Assembly (NCBI GenBank): GCA_030041375.1
Contig: JASHOA010000020.1
Location: 1-34,449 of the forward strand
DNA: 34,449 nt
Direction of reading: 5' to 3'
From: Acetobacteraceae bacterium
Lineage (GTDB): Bacteria; Pseudomonadota; Alphaproteobacteria; Acetobacterales; Acetobacteraceae
Shown here in pieces: positions 1 through 7,654 of the stretch. The position numbers and the translations under genes were made by a program. The notes under the pieces were generated by a model that saw only the letters and a program-made list of their open reading frames with translations, had not been told where the DNA came from and ran no database searches. How positions within the stretch are numbered: position 1 is the stretch's first letter; each line of letters starts with the position of its first letter.

Positions 1-84
1 GGTATCGCCCATGTCGCCGGTGAATGGACGCTGGTGACCCTCGCTTACAACTGCAGGCGGCTTCACCGCCTGCAGGTCGCCTAA
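1..84 (+). CDS. transposase, C-terminal fragment (cut by window edge)
   Basis: Frame 1 reads 27 codons and stops at TAA (82-84). The peptide contains GEWTLVTLAYNCRRLHRL, which resembles the C-terminal end of DDE transposases of the IS1182/IS5 kind (pattern GEW.LV.LAYN.RRLH). The start and catalytic residues lie outside the window, so it is not possible to say whether the element is intact. A perfect 10-bp inverted repeat with a 5-nt loop (51-60 and 66-75) lies within these last codons. It could be a hairpin that limits read-through, or a by-product of the coding sequence. Family assignment rests on this short tail only. Confidence 0.55.
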   Translation, partial: GIAHVAGEWTLVTLAYNCRRLHRLQVA

Positions 85-144
85 CCTCCCCCCTTCTTCG
101 TTGACGTTCACAACGCCGCGCCAGCGCCAATCCGACACGCTGCT

Positions 145-194
145 AGCCCGCGATCGCCCGAGGCGGAATCGTCGGAGGGCGTGAATCGCGGGCT
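145..194 (+). repeat. palindromic repeat A, copy 1
   Basis: A 50-bp element with perfect 10-bp terminal arms (AGCCCGCGAT at 145-154, ATCGCGGGCT at 185-194) and an inner CGCCC/GGGCG pairing, so it can fold into a long hairpin. Identical 50-bp copies lie at 12756-12805 and 12859-12908, and an inverted copy at 23659-23708. Each copy carries two GAATC (GANTC) sites. It resembles REP-type extragenic palindromes in size and position. Confidence 0.85.
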
Positions 195-206
195 CGAATA
201 AACTGC

Positions 207-248
207 TAGACCCATGTCGGGCTGCACAGTCAACCCGACACGGGTCTA
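207..248 (+). repeat. palindromic repeat B, copy 1
   Basis: A 42-bp inverted repeat with 15-bp arms (207-221 and 234-248) and one mismatch (A214 opposite C241), starting TAGACCC and ending GGGTCTA. It begins 12 bp after repeat A copy 1. The second copy at 12818-12859 has the same length and the same 12-bp distance from its A copy, so A plus B form a 104-bp unit. Confidence 0.8.
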
Positions 249-348
249 AGCTCAGGAAGGGCAGCCTGCCGCCCCTCATTCATGGTTGTGACAGCCGCCG
301 GCAATCCGTGGAGCCAGAGCGCCCGCTATCGCGCGGCGTAACGGCCCA

Positions 349-492
349 TCAAAGCCTGATCGGCAGGCGCGCCGCGCCCGGCAGACCGTGCGTGGTCATC
401 CCCCAGGCGCAACCAAAAAGAACGGCAAGCACAAGGCATGGCCAGATCACGGCCAACGCCGGCGCGGCAAGCGCATATTCACTTGGCACCAT
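349..492 (-). CDS. candidate small membrane protein, 47 aa
   Basis: The minus strand holds an ATG frame of 47 codons ending in TGA. It is preceded by a very good ribosome binding site, AAGGAG, 7 nt upstream of the ATG. The peptide starts MVPSEYALAA and has one hydrophobic stretch (about residues 6-31, rich in A, L, V, I, W, C) followed by a short basic tail ending RLPIRL. This is what a single-pass inner-membrane microprotein looks like. Repeats B and A lie 3' of it, as they do 3' of the second porin gene, which fits a real gene end. I recognise no family and infer no function. The case rests on RBS plus hydrophobicity; it could be a chance frame in GC-rich DNA. Confidence 0.42.
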   Translation of the reverse strand: MVPSEYALAAPALAVIWPCLVLAVLFGCAWGMTTHGLPGAARLPIRL

Positions 493-823
493 CTTCCAGC
501 TCCTTCCTGGAACCCCGCGACGCCATCGGAACAGTCTCTTTCAAGCGTGTTCCGGCAGCGCCGACAGCTCCAGTGATCCTACCGCTACCGCTTCAATCCC
601 TGCTTGCGGCCGGTGTTGCAAGATAGGACCGCGACACCCGTCGAACGTACAGCTCGATCGTAAATTCCCGGTGAAGAACTCTCGCTCTCACCGAGCCGGC
701 CATGTCATCCTTTACGCGCTCGGCATCGCCGGTTTGAGATTGTCCTCTCCGAGGAAGGCTGCACCCCCAGCCCGCGAGCGACATTTCCCCCGCGCTGCGC
801 TATCAACGCAGCCCACCGCCGCC
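493..823. other. intergenic stretch upstream of mnmE
   Basis: 331 bp between the candidate small gene and mnmE. The mnmE frame stays open upstream to 308, but the extra residues look like random GC-rich translation, not an MnmE N-terminus. I see no convincing RNA gene or terminator. It presumably contains the divergent promoters for mnmE and the small gene, but no clear -35/-10 pair stands out. Confidence 0.5.
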
Positions 824-2158
824 ATGAACGAGATCGCCGCCGCACCCCTCAGCCGCGCCCAGCAGGCGCCCGCCGCCCGCACCATCTTCGCGCCGGCCAG
901 CGGCAGCGGCCGCTCCGCACTCACCGTCATCCGTCTTTCCGGCCCGGCCGCCGGCCCGATGCTTGACGCCCTCGCCGGCCGCCGGCCGCCGCCTCGCCGC
1001 GCCAGCCTCCGTACGCTCCGCGCCCCCGAGAGCGGCGAAACGCTCGATCACGCCCTCGTCCTCTGGCTCCCCGCCTCCGCCAGCTACACCGGCGAGGACT
1101 CCGCCGAATTCCATCTCCACGGCGGCAACGCCGTGCTCGACGGAGTCGCCTCCGCACTCGCTTCCCTCGGCGCCCGTCCCGCCGAGCCCGGCGAATTCAC
1201 CCGCCGCGCCTTCCTCAACGGCCGGATGGATCTCCTCCAGGCCGAAGCAGTCGCCGACCTCGTCGAAGCGGAATCATCGGCCCAGCGCCGCCAGGCGCTG
1301 GCACAGCTCGAAGGCAGGCTCGGCGATCTCTATCGCGGCTGGGCTCACCGCCTCCTCGCCCTCCTCGCCGACGCCGAGGCCTCCATCGACTTTTCCGACG
1401 AAGGTGTGGCCGACCCGGACAATGAAGCCGCCATCACGCGCCTCCGCGCCGAGATGCGGGCCCACCTCGCCGACGATCGCCGCGGTGAACGCCTCCGCGA
1501 CGGCTTGACGATCGTGGTCGCGGGCCCGCCGAATGTCGGAAAATCGAGCCTCGTCAATGCTCTCGCCGGCCGCGAGGTCGCCATTACCGCAGCCACCCCC
1601 GGCACCACCCGCGATGCCCTCGAAACCCGGATCGTGCTCGGTGGCGTCCCGCTCACCCTCGTCGATACCGCCGGGCTTCGCGAATCGGCCGACCCGATCG
1701 AAGCCGAAGGGGTACGCCGCGCCCGCGCCCGCCTCGCCGCGGCCGATCTCGTCATCTCTGTGACCGACGCCACCGCACCCATTCCGTTCGCCCCCGACGG
1801 TGCCGCCCCCGTGCTCGCACTCGCCAACAAGACCGATCTCGCCCCGCCGCCCGCGGGGACCGAACTCGCCGTGAGCGCGCTCACCGGTGCCGGCCTGCCC
1901 GAACTCTGCGCCCGCCTCGCTCGCATCGCCGAGGGCCTTGCCCGGGACAGCGGCCCGCCTCCGCTGACCCGCGCCCGCCATCGCTCGGCACTCCTCGAGG
2001 CGGAGTCCGCACTCGCCGCCGCTTCCTCCGCCGCCGCCCCGGAACTCCACGCCGAGGATCTCCGGACGGCGCTCGCCGCACTCGGCCGGATCACCGGCAC
2101 GGTCGGTGTGGAGGATATCCTCGATCGGATTTTTTCCACCTTCTGCATCGGCAAGTGA
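824..2158 (+). CDS. mnmE: tRNA modification GTPase MnmE
   Basis: MnmE works with MnmG to make the (carboxymethyl)aminomethyl group on wobble U34 of certain tRNAs, using GTP hydrolysis and a folate one-carbon donor. The N-terminal formyl-THF-binding domain starts around residue 18 ([20 protein letters not shown]). The G domain shows GPPNVGKSS at about 234-242, TPGTTRD, DTAGLR at about 281, NKTD at about 334 and SALTGAG. The protein ends in the invariant CIGK, whose Cys is catalytically important. ATG 824 gives 444 aa, the usual size; the open frame further upstream would add 172 atypical residues. The stop overlaps the mnmG start (TGATG), so the two are translationally coupled. Confidence 0.95.
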   Translation: MNEIAAAPLSRAQQAPAARTIFAPASGSGRSALTVIRLSGPAAGPMLDALAGRRPPPRRASLRTLRAPESGETLDHALVLWLPASASYTGEDSAEFHLHGGNAVLDGVASALASLGARPAEPGEFTRRAFLNGRMDLLQAEAVADLVEAESSAQRRQALAQLEGRLGDLYRGWAHRLLALLADAEASIDFSDEGVADPDNEAAITRLRAEMRAHLADDRRGERLRDGLTIVVAGPPNVGKSSLVNALAGREVAITAATPGTTRDALETRIVLGGVPLTLVDTAGLRESADPIEAEGVRRARARLAAADLVISVTDATAPIPFAPDGAAPVLALANKTDLAPPPAGTELAVSALTGAGLPELCARLARIAEGLARDSGPPPLTRARHRSALLEAESALAAASSAAAPELHAEDLRTALAALGRITGTVGVEDILDRIFSTFCIGK

Positions 2159-3930
2159 TGGCTAATCCGTCCAGGCAACATTTCGATGTCGTTGTAATCG
2201 GCGGCGGACATGCCGGCTCCGAGGCCGCCGCCGCGGCCGCGCGCGCCGGCGCAGAGACCCTGCTCATGACCCAGGATCTCGGAAAAATCGGAGAGATGTC
2301 CTGCAATCCTTCAATCGGTGGCATCGGCAAAGGCCACCTCGTGCGCGAAATCGATGCCCTCGATGGCGTGATGGGCCGCGCCGCCGACCAGGCCGGAATC
2401 CATTTCAAGCTGCTCAACCGCAGCAAGGGCCCGGCCGTCCGCGGGCCGCGCGCCCAGGCCGATCGCGCACTCTACCGCCGCGCCGTGCAGCAGTTGCTGG
2501 CGGCGACCCCGAACCTCTCGCTCTCGGCTGCCTCGGTCGAAGATCTCGAGCTCGCGCCCGACGGTTCGCTCGCCGCCGTCATCCTCGAGAGCGGCGCACG
2601 CGTTCCATGTCGTGCCGCCGTGCTGACCACGGGGACCTTTCTGCGCGGGGTTATTCATATCGGTCTCGAATCGAAACCGGCCGGCCGCTTCGGCGAGAAG
2701 CCTGCTCTCGGCCTCGCCGCGACCCTGGCCCGCCTCGGCTTGCCGCTCGGCCGTCTCAAGACCGGCACGCCACCCCGCCTGGCCCGCGGCAGCATCGACT
2801 GGGAGGGGCTTGCCCCCGATCCCGGCGATGATCCGCCCGAGCCCTTCAGCACGCTGACCGATCGCATCCTGAACCCGCAGATCGAGTGCCGGCTCACCGC
2901 TACCACGCCGGAAACCCACGCCCTGATCCGCGCGAATCTTGCCCAGTCCGCCGTCTATAGCGGGCGCATCAGCGGGCCAGGTCCACGCTACTGCCCCTCG
3001 ATCGAGGACAAGGTGGTCCGCTTCGCCGACCGCGAGCGCCATCAGATTTTTCTCGAGCCGGAGGGCCTCGATGATCCGATCGTCTATCCGAACGGCCTCT
3101 CGACCAGCCTCCCCGCTGCGCTCCAGGAGCAACTTCTGAAAACCCTGCCCGGGCTCGAGCGGGTCGAGATGCTCCGCCCCGGCTATGCCGTCGAATACGA
3201 CTATGTCGATCCGCGCGCTCTCCGTTCCACACTCGAACTGAAATCCCTTCCCGGGCTTTTCCTCGCCGGCCAGGTCAACGGCACCACCGGCTATGAGGAG
3301 GCGGCTGCCCAGGGCCTGATTGCCGGCCTTAACGCCGCCCGCAGCGCGCAGGGGAACGAACCGGTCTCTCTCGACCGGGCCAGCTCCTATATCGGCGTTC
3401 TGATCGACGATCTGGTCACCCAGGGCGTGACCGAGCCTTATCGGATGTTCACTTCTCGTGCCGAGTACCGGCTCTCCCTCCGCGCCGACAATGCCGATCT
3501 CAGGCTGACCGGACTCGGCATCACCTGGGGCGTCGTCGGAAGTCGCCGCGCGAGTGCCTTCCGTGCCCACGAGAGAGCGCTTGCCGCGGCCCGCAATAAC
3601 CCTGGCCTGGCCCTGTCGGCCCGTGTGCAGGCCATACTGGCTGCCGATCATCTCTATGCCGGCTATCTCAAGCGCCAGGAAGCCGAGATCGAAGCCTTCC
3701 GCAGAAGCGAGAAAGTCAGGCTCCCGGACCGGCTCGATTATCGCCGGATCGGCGGACTGTCGGCTGAGCTCACCGGCAAGCTTGAACAGATTCGTCCCCC
3801 GTCACTCGGCGCAGCGGCGCGCATTCCAGGCATGACTCCCGCCGCCCTCGCGGTGCTGGCCGCCTTTCTTGCCAGGGGCGCCGGTCGCGAATCAGATCCG
3901 ATCCGGACCTATGTTTCACGTGAAACATAA
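2158..3930 (+). CDS. mnmG: tRNA uridine 5-carboxymethylaminomethyl modification enzyme MnmG
   Basis: The FAD- and NADH-dependent partner of MnmE in wobble-uridine modification. The Rossmann motif GGGHAG lies at residues 15-20, followed by the family signature [20 protein letters not shown] from about residue 50. [12 protein letters not shown] (about 372-383) and FTSRAEYRL (about 430) are also typical. ATG 2158 overlaps the mnmE stop; a GTG at 2155 would add one residue. At 590 aa it is somewhat shorter than the roughly 620-630 aa common in the family. The last codons (VSRET, stop) are written in the parS sequence, so the 3' end of this gene is constrained both as protein and as a segregation site. 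Confidence 0.95.
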   Translation: MANPSRQHFDVVVIGGGHAGSEAAAAAARAGAETLLMTQDLGKIGEMSCNPSIGGIGKGHLVREIDALDGVMGRAADQAGIHFKLLNRSKGPAVRGPRAQADRALYRRAVQQLLAATPNLSLSAASVEDLELAPDGSLAAVILESGARVPCRAAVLTTGTFLRGVIHIGLESKPAGRFGEKPALGLAATLARLGLPLGRLKTGTPPRLARGSIDWEGLAPDPGDDPPEPFSTLTDRILNPQIECRLTATTPETHALIRANLAQSAVYSGRISGPGPRYCPSIEDKVVRFADRERHQIFLEPEGLDDPIVYPNGLSTSLPAALQEQLLKTLPGLERVEMLRPGYAVEYDYVDPRALRSTLELKSLPGLFLAGQVNGTTGYEEAAAQGLIAGLNAARSAQGNEPVSLDRASSYIGVLIDDLVTQGVTEPYRMFTSRAEYRLSLRADNADLRLTGLGITWGVVGSRRASAFRAHERALAAARNNPGLALSARVQAILAADHLYAGYLKRQEAEIEAFRRSEKVRLPDRLDYRRIGGLSAELTGKLEQIRPPSLGAAARIPGMTPAALAVLAAFLARGAGRESDPIRTYVSRET

Positions 3931-4537
3931 GGAGATTCAATGGATTGCCGATCTTGACCTGCCCCCACATGTTTTATCGCGCCTGCAATCCTTTGCCGAT
4001 CTCCTCGCCCGCTGGAACCTCCGCATCAACTTGGTCTCCCGCCATGATGGGCCGGATCTGTGGCACCGCCATCTCGCCGACTCGCTTCAGCTCATCCCGC
4101 TAATGCCGGAAAATCTCTCATCTGCCGTCGATTTCGGCTCCGGCGCCGGCTTCCCGGGCCTGGTGCTCGCCATCGCGACGGGCGTCCCCTTCACCTTGAT
4201 CGAAGCCGATCAGCGCAAAGCCGCCTTCCTTTCCGAGGCCGCCCGACTCACCGCTGCCCCCGTTCGCATCCAGAATATGCGAATCGAGCAGGTTCAGCTC
4301 GCTCGTTCCCGCCTCGTTACCGCCCGCGCCTTGGCGCCTCTGCCCGCGCTCCTCGCCTTCGCGGAACCCTTCCTTGCGCCGGCCGGCGTCGCACTCTTCC
4401 CGAAGGGCAAAACCGTCGAGGCCGAATTGACGGAAGCCTCCCGCCAATGGCACATGCGTCTCGAGCGGTTCCCGAGTCGCACCAATTCCGAAGCTTCCGT
4501 GCTCAGAGTGAGCGAGATCAGGCGTGTCCGAATCTGA
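3911..4537 (+). CDS. rsmG: 16S rRNA (guanine-N7)-methyltransferase RsmG
   Basis: Methylates a conserved G (G527 in E. coli numbering) of 16S rRNA using S-adenosylmethionine. The SAM-binding loop [12 protein letters not shown] is at about 73-84, followed by [12 protein letters not shown]. The start ATG 3911 lies inside the end of mnmG and is the first base of the parS palindrome, so the protein begins MFHVKH. This N-terminus is a hallmark of alphaproteobacterial RsmG genes that carry parS. The length, 208 aa, is normal. The next ATG (3940) is out of frame. The 3' end overlaps parA by 14 bp. Confidence 0.93.
   Translation: MFHVKHKEIQWIADLDLPPHVLSRLQSFADLLARWNLRINLVSRHDGPDLWHRHLADSLQLIPLMPENLSSAVDFGSGAGFPGLVLAIATGVPFTLIEADQRKAAFLSEAARLTAAPVRIQNMRIEQVQLARSRLVTARALAPLPALLAFAEPFLAPAGVALFPKGKTVEAELTEASRQWHMRLERFPSRTNSEASVLRVSEIRRVRI
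3912..3927. promoter_or_regulatory. parS: parS centromere-like site
   Basis: TGTTTCACGTGAAACA, a perfect 16-bp palindrome (18 bp with flanking A and T), matches the consensus ParB-binding parS site of bacterial chromosomes exactly. It spans the mnmG stop and the rsmG start and lies about 0.6 kb upstream of parA. ParB would load here and spread as a CTP-gated clamp. It is the only full copy I found in the window. Confidence 0.95.
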
Positions 4538-5336
4538 GGCCTCCGGCGCCCGCCCGTTCCGCGTGATCGCCGTCGCCAACCAGAAAGGAGGCGTCGGCAA
4601 GACAACCACCGCCATCAACCTCGCCACCGCCCTGGCCGCCGCGGGGGAAAAGACCTTGCTGATCGACCTCGACCCGCAAGGCAACGCCTCGACGGGGCTC
4701 GGACTTCCCCGTCAGGCACGCCGGCACGGCAGCTACGCCCTCCTGCTCGGCAACGACCAGGCCGCCACCCTCTGCCAACCGACGGCCGTTCCAGACCTTT
4801 CCTTGATCCCGGCGGAAGACGACCTCGCTGGCGCCGAAATCGAACTCGTCGGACTGCCAAGACGGGAGTTCCGTCTCCGCGATTCGCTCTCCGCGCTCAC
4901 TGCTCATGCCATCGTGCTCATCGACTGCCCGCCCGGCCTCAACCTCCTGACCCTGAACGCACTGGTCGCTGCCGATGCCGTCCTCGTGCCCTTGCAATGC
5001 GAGTTCCTCGCCCTGGAGGGCATCAGCCAGATCATCCGCACGATCGAGATGGTCCGCCGCGGCTTCAATCCGGGTCTTCGCCTCCAGGGCATCGTGCTGA
5101 CCATGTTCGACCGCAGAAACAATCTCTCCGAACTGGTCGCCGCCGATGCGCGCGGCTTCTTCGGCACGCAGGTCTATGAGACCGTCATCCCCCGCAATAT
5201 CCGTATCTCCGAGGCACCCAGTCACGGCAAACCGGTGCTGCTCTACGATTTCCGCTCCCCCGGCGCCCAGGCCTACATCAAGCTCGCCGGTGAACTGCTG
5301 AAACGGGAACGCGAACCGAGGACAATACCAGCATGA
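4524..5336 (+). CDS. parA: chromosome partitioning ATPase ParA
   Basis: A deviant-Walker ATPase that binds nucleoid DNA and moves ParB-parS complexes, segregating newly copied origins. The deviant Walker A KGGVGKTT is at 21-28 with the signature Lys, A' LLIDLDPQGNAST at 45-57 and Walker B VLIDCPP at 131-137. The start is GTG 4524, inside the end of rsmG (14-bp overlap). The length, 270 aa, is typical of chromosomal ParA/Soj. The stop overlaps the parB start by 4 bp (ATGA). The context (parS upstream, parB downstream) marks it as the chromosomal system, not a plasmid copy. Confidence 0.95.
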   Translation: MSESEASGARPFRVIAVANQKGGVGKTTTAINLATALAAAGEKTLLIDLDPQGNASTGLGLPRQARRHGSYALLLGNDQAATLCQPTAVPDLSLIPAEDDLAGAEIELVGLPRREFRLRDSLSALTAHAIVLIDCPPGLNLLTLNALVAADAVLVPLQCEFLALEGISQIIRTIEMVRRGFNPGLRLQGIVLTMFDRRNNLSELVAADARGFFGTQVYETVIPRNIRISEAPSHGKPVLLYDFRSPGAQAYIKLAGELLKREREPRTIPA

Positions 5337-6184
5337 GCGCCAAATCACCGCCTCGCCTCGGCCGAGGACTTGCCGCGCTGATGGGAGAAGCCGCTGCCGC
5401 CACCTCAGCCTCGGCTCAGGGCAGCGTGTTGTCCCTCCCGATCGGACGCCTCGAGCCCGGGCCGTTCCAGCCACGCACCGCCATCGACGAGCCGGCCATG
5501 GCAGAACTCGTCGAATCGGTGCGCACCCGCGGCATCCTCCAGCCGATCCTCGTCCGCCCGCATCCCGCCGATCCGGCCCGCTACCAGATCATCGCCGGTG
5601 AGCGCCGCTGGCGCGCCGCCGCGGCCGCCGGACTCGCCGAAGTGCCAAGCCTCGTTCGCACCCTGGCAGACGCCGACGCACTCGCCGCCGCGCTGGTCGA
5701 GAACCTGCAGCGGCAGGATCTCAACGCAATCGAAGAAGCGGAGGGCTATCAGCGCCTGATCAACGAGTTCGGCTTGCGCCAGGAAGCACTCGCCGAAACC
5801 ATCGGCAAATCCCGCAGCCACATCGCCAACACCCTCCGCCTGCTCAACCTGCCGGCATCGGTCCAGGCGGATGTCCGCAAGGGAACACTTTCGCCAGGAC
5901 ATGCCCGCCTCCTGGTCGGTCACCCCGATCCGCAAGCAATCGCGACCGCGGTGATCGCCCGCGGCCTCAACGTCCGACAGACCGAGGCCCTGCTGCAGCC
6001 GCGCGCCCCGCGCGCAGTGCCCGACGCCAAAGATCCGGAAACCGAGGCCGTCGAACGGCTCCTGACGGAACGCCTCGGCCTCAAGGTCGGGCTCCGTTCG
6101 GACGGCAGGAGCGGCGTGTTGGCGATCCATTACCGCACGCTCGACCAGCTCGACGGCCTCGTTCAGCTCCTCACGCGCGAGTAG
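5333..6184 (+). CDS. parB: chromosome partitioning protein ParB
   Basis: A CTP-dependent DNA clamp that loads at parS and spreads. The N-terminal ParB domain begins near [14 protein letters not shown] (about 34-48). The CTP-binding/arginine-patch motif GERRWRA is at about 89-95 and [14 protein letters not shown] at about 123-136. A helix-turn-helix for parS recognition covers about 145-170 ([20 protein letters not shown]). The C-terminal 40 residues are the dimerisation region. The length, 283 aa, is normal. ATG 5333 overlaps the parA stop. The 3' end overlaps the convergent holA 3' end by 14 bp. Confidence 0.95.
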   Translation: MSAKSPPRLGRGLAALMGEAAAATSASAQGSVLSLPIGRLEPGPFQPRTAIDEPAMAELVESVRTRGILQPILVRPHPADPARYQIIAGERRWRAAAAAGLAEVPSLVRTLADADALAAALVENLQRQDLNAIEEAEGYQRLINEFGLRQEALAETIGKSRSHIANTLRLLNLPASVQADVRKGTLSPGHARLLVGHPDPQAIATAVIARGLNVRQTEALLQPRAPRAVPDAKDPETEAVERLLTERLGLKVGLRSDGRSGVLAIHYRTLDQLDGLVQLLTRE

Positions 6185-7130
6185 CGGCCGTCATCGCCAA
6201 GGAGAGAACGAGGCGACGGCAGAGTACGCCGTCCGGCGCGCCCGTCCGCTTTGCCTCCCGCTCACCCTGAAAGAAATCCTCGAGCGCCTCGGCCAGCGCC
6301 GGCGCCGGCCAGAGCTTCAGCGCCCGGGCAAAGCTGCCCCGGCGCCGGAAAATCAGCGGCGGGCGAACCTCCTTCCGCTGCAGGCGCGCAAGATGCATCA
6401 GGCCGCCGCGAATCACCGCAACCGGCGTCACCCCGGCGGCAAGCGCACGCTCGAGCGCACGATCCGCCAGAGCGATGTCACCCTCCGTCGCCGCAAACAG
6501 CGCATCCTCGAGCAGGAGCCCGGCAACATCACCAACCACCGCCTCCACCGCCGCCAGGTCGGCCCTGCCGCCCCGACCGACGTAAAGCGCGAGCTTCTCC
6601 ACTTCCGCCCGGCTCAGAGCCCGGTCCGCACCCAGACGGGAGACCAGCCAGGAAAGCGCCTCGTCATCCACCGCCACATCCAGCGCCACAAGCCATTCCC
6701 GAACGCTCCGGGAAAGCTCCTCGCCCTCTTCCGGATAGCAGGCAATCGCCGCCCCATCCGGGTGCGCCTCGACCAGCTTCAGGAGCTTCGAGCGTGTCGC
6801 GACCAAGCCGGGCGCCTCCAGCAACAGAAGCGCATCCCCGGGCCCCTTGAGCACCGCCGCAACTGCTTCCCCTGCCCCCTCTCCCGCATCGACAAATCTG
6901 ATCACCCGCCGCCCACCGCCAAGCGCGATTGCCGCGGATTCCAGAGGAAGGTCTTCGGCGCGCGAGACGATAGTAAACCGGAACGGATCATCCCCGGCAC
7001 CGAGTACCGTGCGGACGAGGAGCCCGGATCGCTCCGCGATCAGCCCGACATCACCACCATAGAGCAGCACCACCCGCACCCGACCGGGATTCCTCAGGAA
7101 CCCCGCCACCCGTTGTCGCGCAAGCCTCAC
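6171..7130 (-). CDS. holA: DNA polymerase III subunit delta (HolA)
   Basis: The clamp-loader subunit that opens the beta sliding clamp. The 319-aa protein shows the delta pattern: an N-terminal VVLLYGGDVGLIAERSGLL, a central LLLLEAPGL region, and the helical part with ALSRAEVEKLALYVG, typical of this family. Position between parB and lptE matches its usual alphaproteobacterial neighbourhood. It starts with GTG 7130, overlapping the lptE stop by 4 bp (GTGA). It converges on parB with a 14-bp overlap of coding ends and no room for a terminator. Confidence 0.88.
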   Translation of the reverse strand: MRLARQRVAGFLRNPGRVRVVLLYGGDVGLIAERSGLLVRTVLGAGDDPFRFTIVSRAEDLPLESAAIALGGGRRVIRFVDAGEGAGEAVAAVLKGPGDALLLLEAPGLVATRSKLLKLVEAHPDGAAIACYPEEGEELSRSVREWLVALDVAVDDEALSWLVSRLGADRALSRAEVEKLALYVGRGGRADLAAVEAVVGDVAGLLLEDALFAATEGDIALADRALERALAAGVTPVAVIRGGLMHLARLQRKEVRPPLIFRRRGSFARALKLWPAPALAEALEDFFQGEREAKRTGAPDGVLCRRLVLSLAMTAATRA

Positions 7131-7654
7131 TTGGCAGCGACTTTCGCCCGATTCCGGAAATACGCAGCCAAGCGAAGCACGATCTGATTGGCGATGTTAT
7201 CGGCAAACCGGCTGTCGATCGTCGCGTTATAGAGATCGGTATAGAAATACTGATTGACGATCACGCTGTAACCATCCTGCGCCGTGGCAACCCCCGTCAC
7301 CAGGGGCGGTTTCCCCGGCGCCGCTGAAAGCAGGCTCCAGTTCGCGTTCGCGTTGAACCGAACAAAGCTGCTGCTGGTGTCCGGGTTGATGCCGATATTC
7401 TCCGAGGAGATGCCGTAATTCACAACCAGCGTGTAGAGCTTCGCCTCCGAAGCGCCGGTACCTTCGAGCCGCGATTGGAGGGCTTGGCGCAGCAACTGCC
7501 CCTGCCGGTCCGCAATCACCGCCACGAACACCCTGGCAAGATCGGCTTCCGGTGCTCCACCCGCTCGAGGCGCATAGATCGGGCTGAAGCCGCATCCGGC
7601 AAAAGCCAGCAGAACTGCCGCCAGGCAAAAACCCCGGCGCATCCGGCTTCTCAC
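7127..7654 (-). CDS. lptE: LPS assembly lipoprotein LptE
   Basis: An outer-membrane lipoprotein that plugs the LptD barrel during lipopolysaccharide export. The N-terminus is a short basic stretch, a hydrophobic core and a lipobox (LLAFAGC) with the acylated Cys at 21. The rest, 175 aa in all, shows the LptE-like pattern: a region resembling [18 protein letters not shown], then a C-terminal TARIRYxNA-type part and final RLAAYFRNR. The GTG at 7654 overlaps the leuS stop; ATG 7642 is an alternative that would put the Cys at 17. Sequence conservation in this family is low, so the call leans on the lipobox plus the leuS-lptE-holA order. Confidence 0.85.
   Translation of the reverse strand: MRSRMRRGFCLAAVLLAFAGCGFSPIYAPRAGGAPEADLARVFVAVIADRQGQLLRQALQSRLEGTGASEAKLYTLVVNYGISSENIGINPDTSSSFVRFNANANWSLLSAAPGKPPLVTGVATAQDGYSVIVNQYFYTDLYNATIDSRFADNIANQIVLRLAAYFRNRAKVAAK

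Noticed and set aside
438-626. 62-aa plus-strand frame upstream of mnmE
   Set aside because: No ribosome binding site and a composition typical of random GC-rich translation; it is antisense to the better-supported small gene.
308-823. 172-residue N-terminal extension of mnmE
   Set aside because: The frame is open, but the translation has no family resemblance and the MnmE N-terminus begins just after ATG 824.
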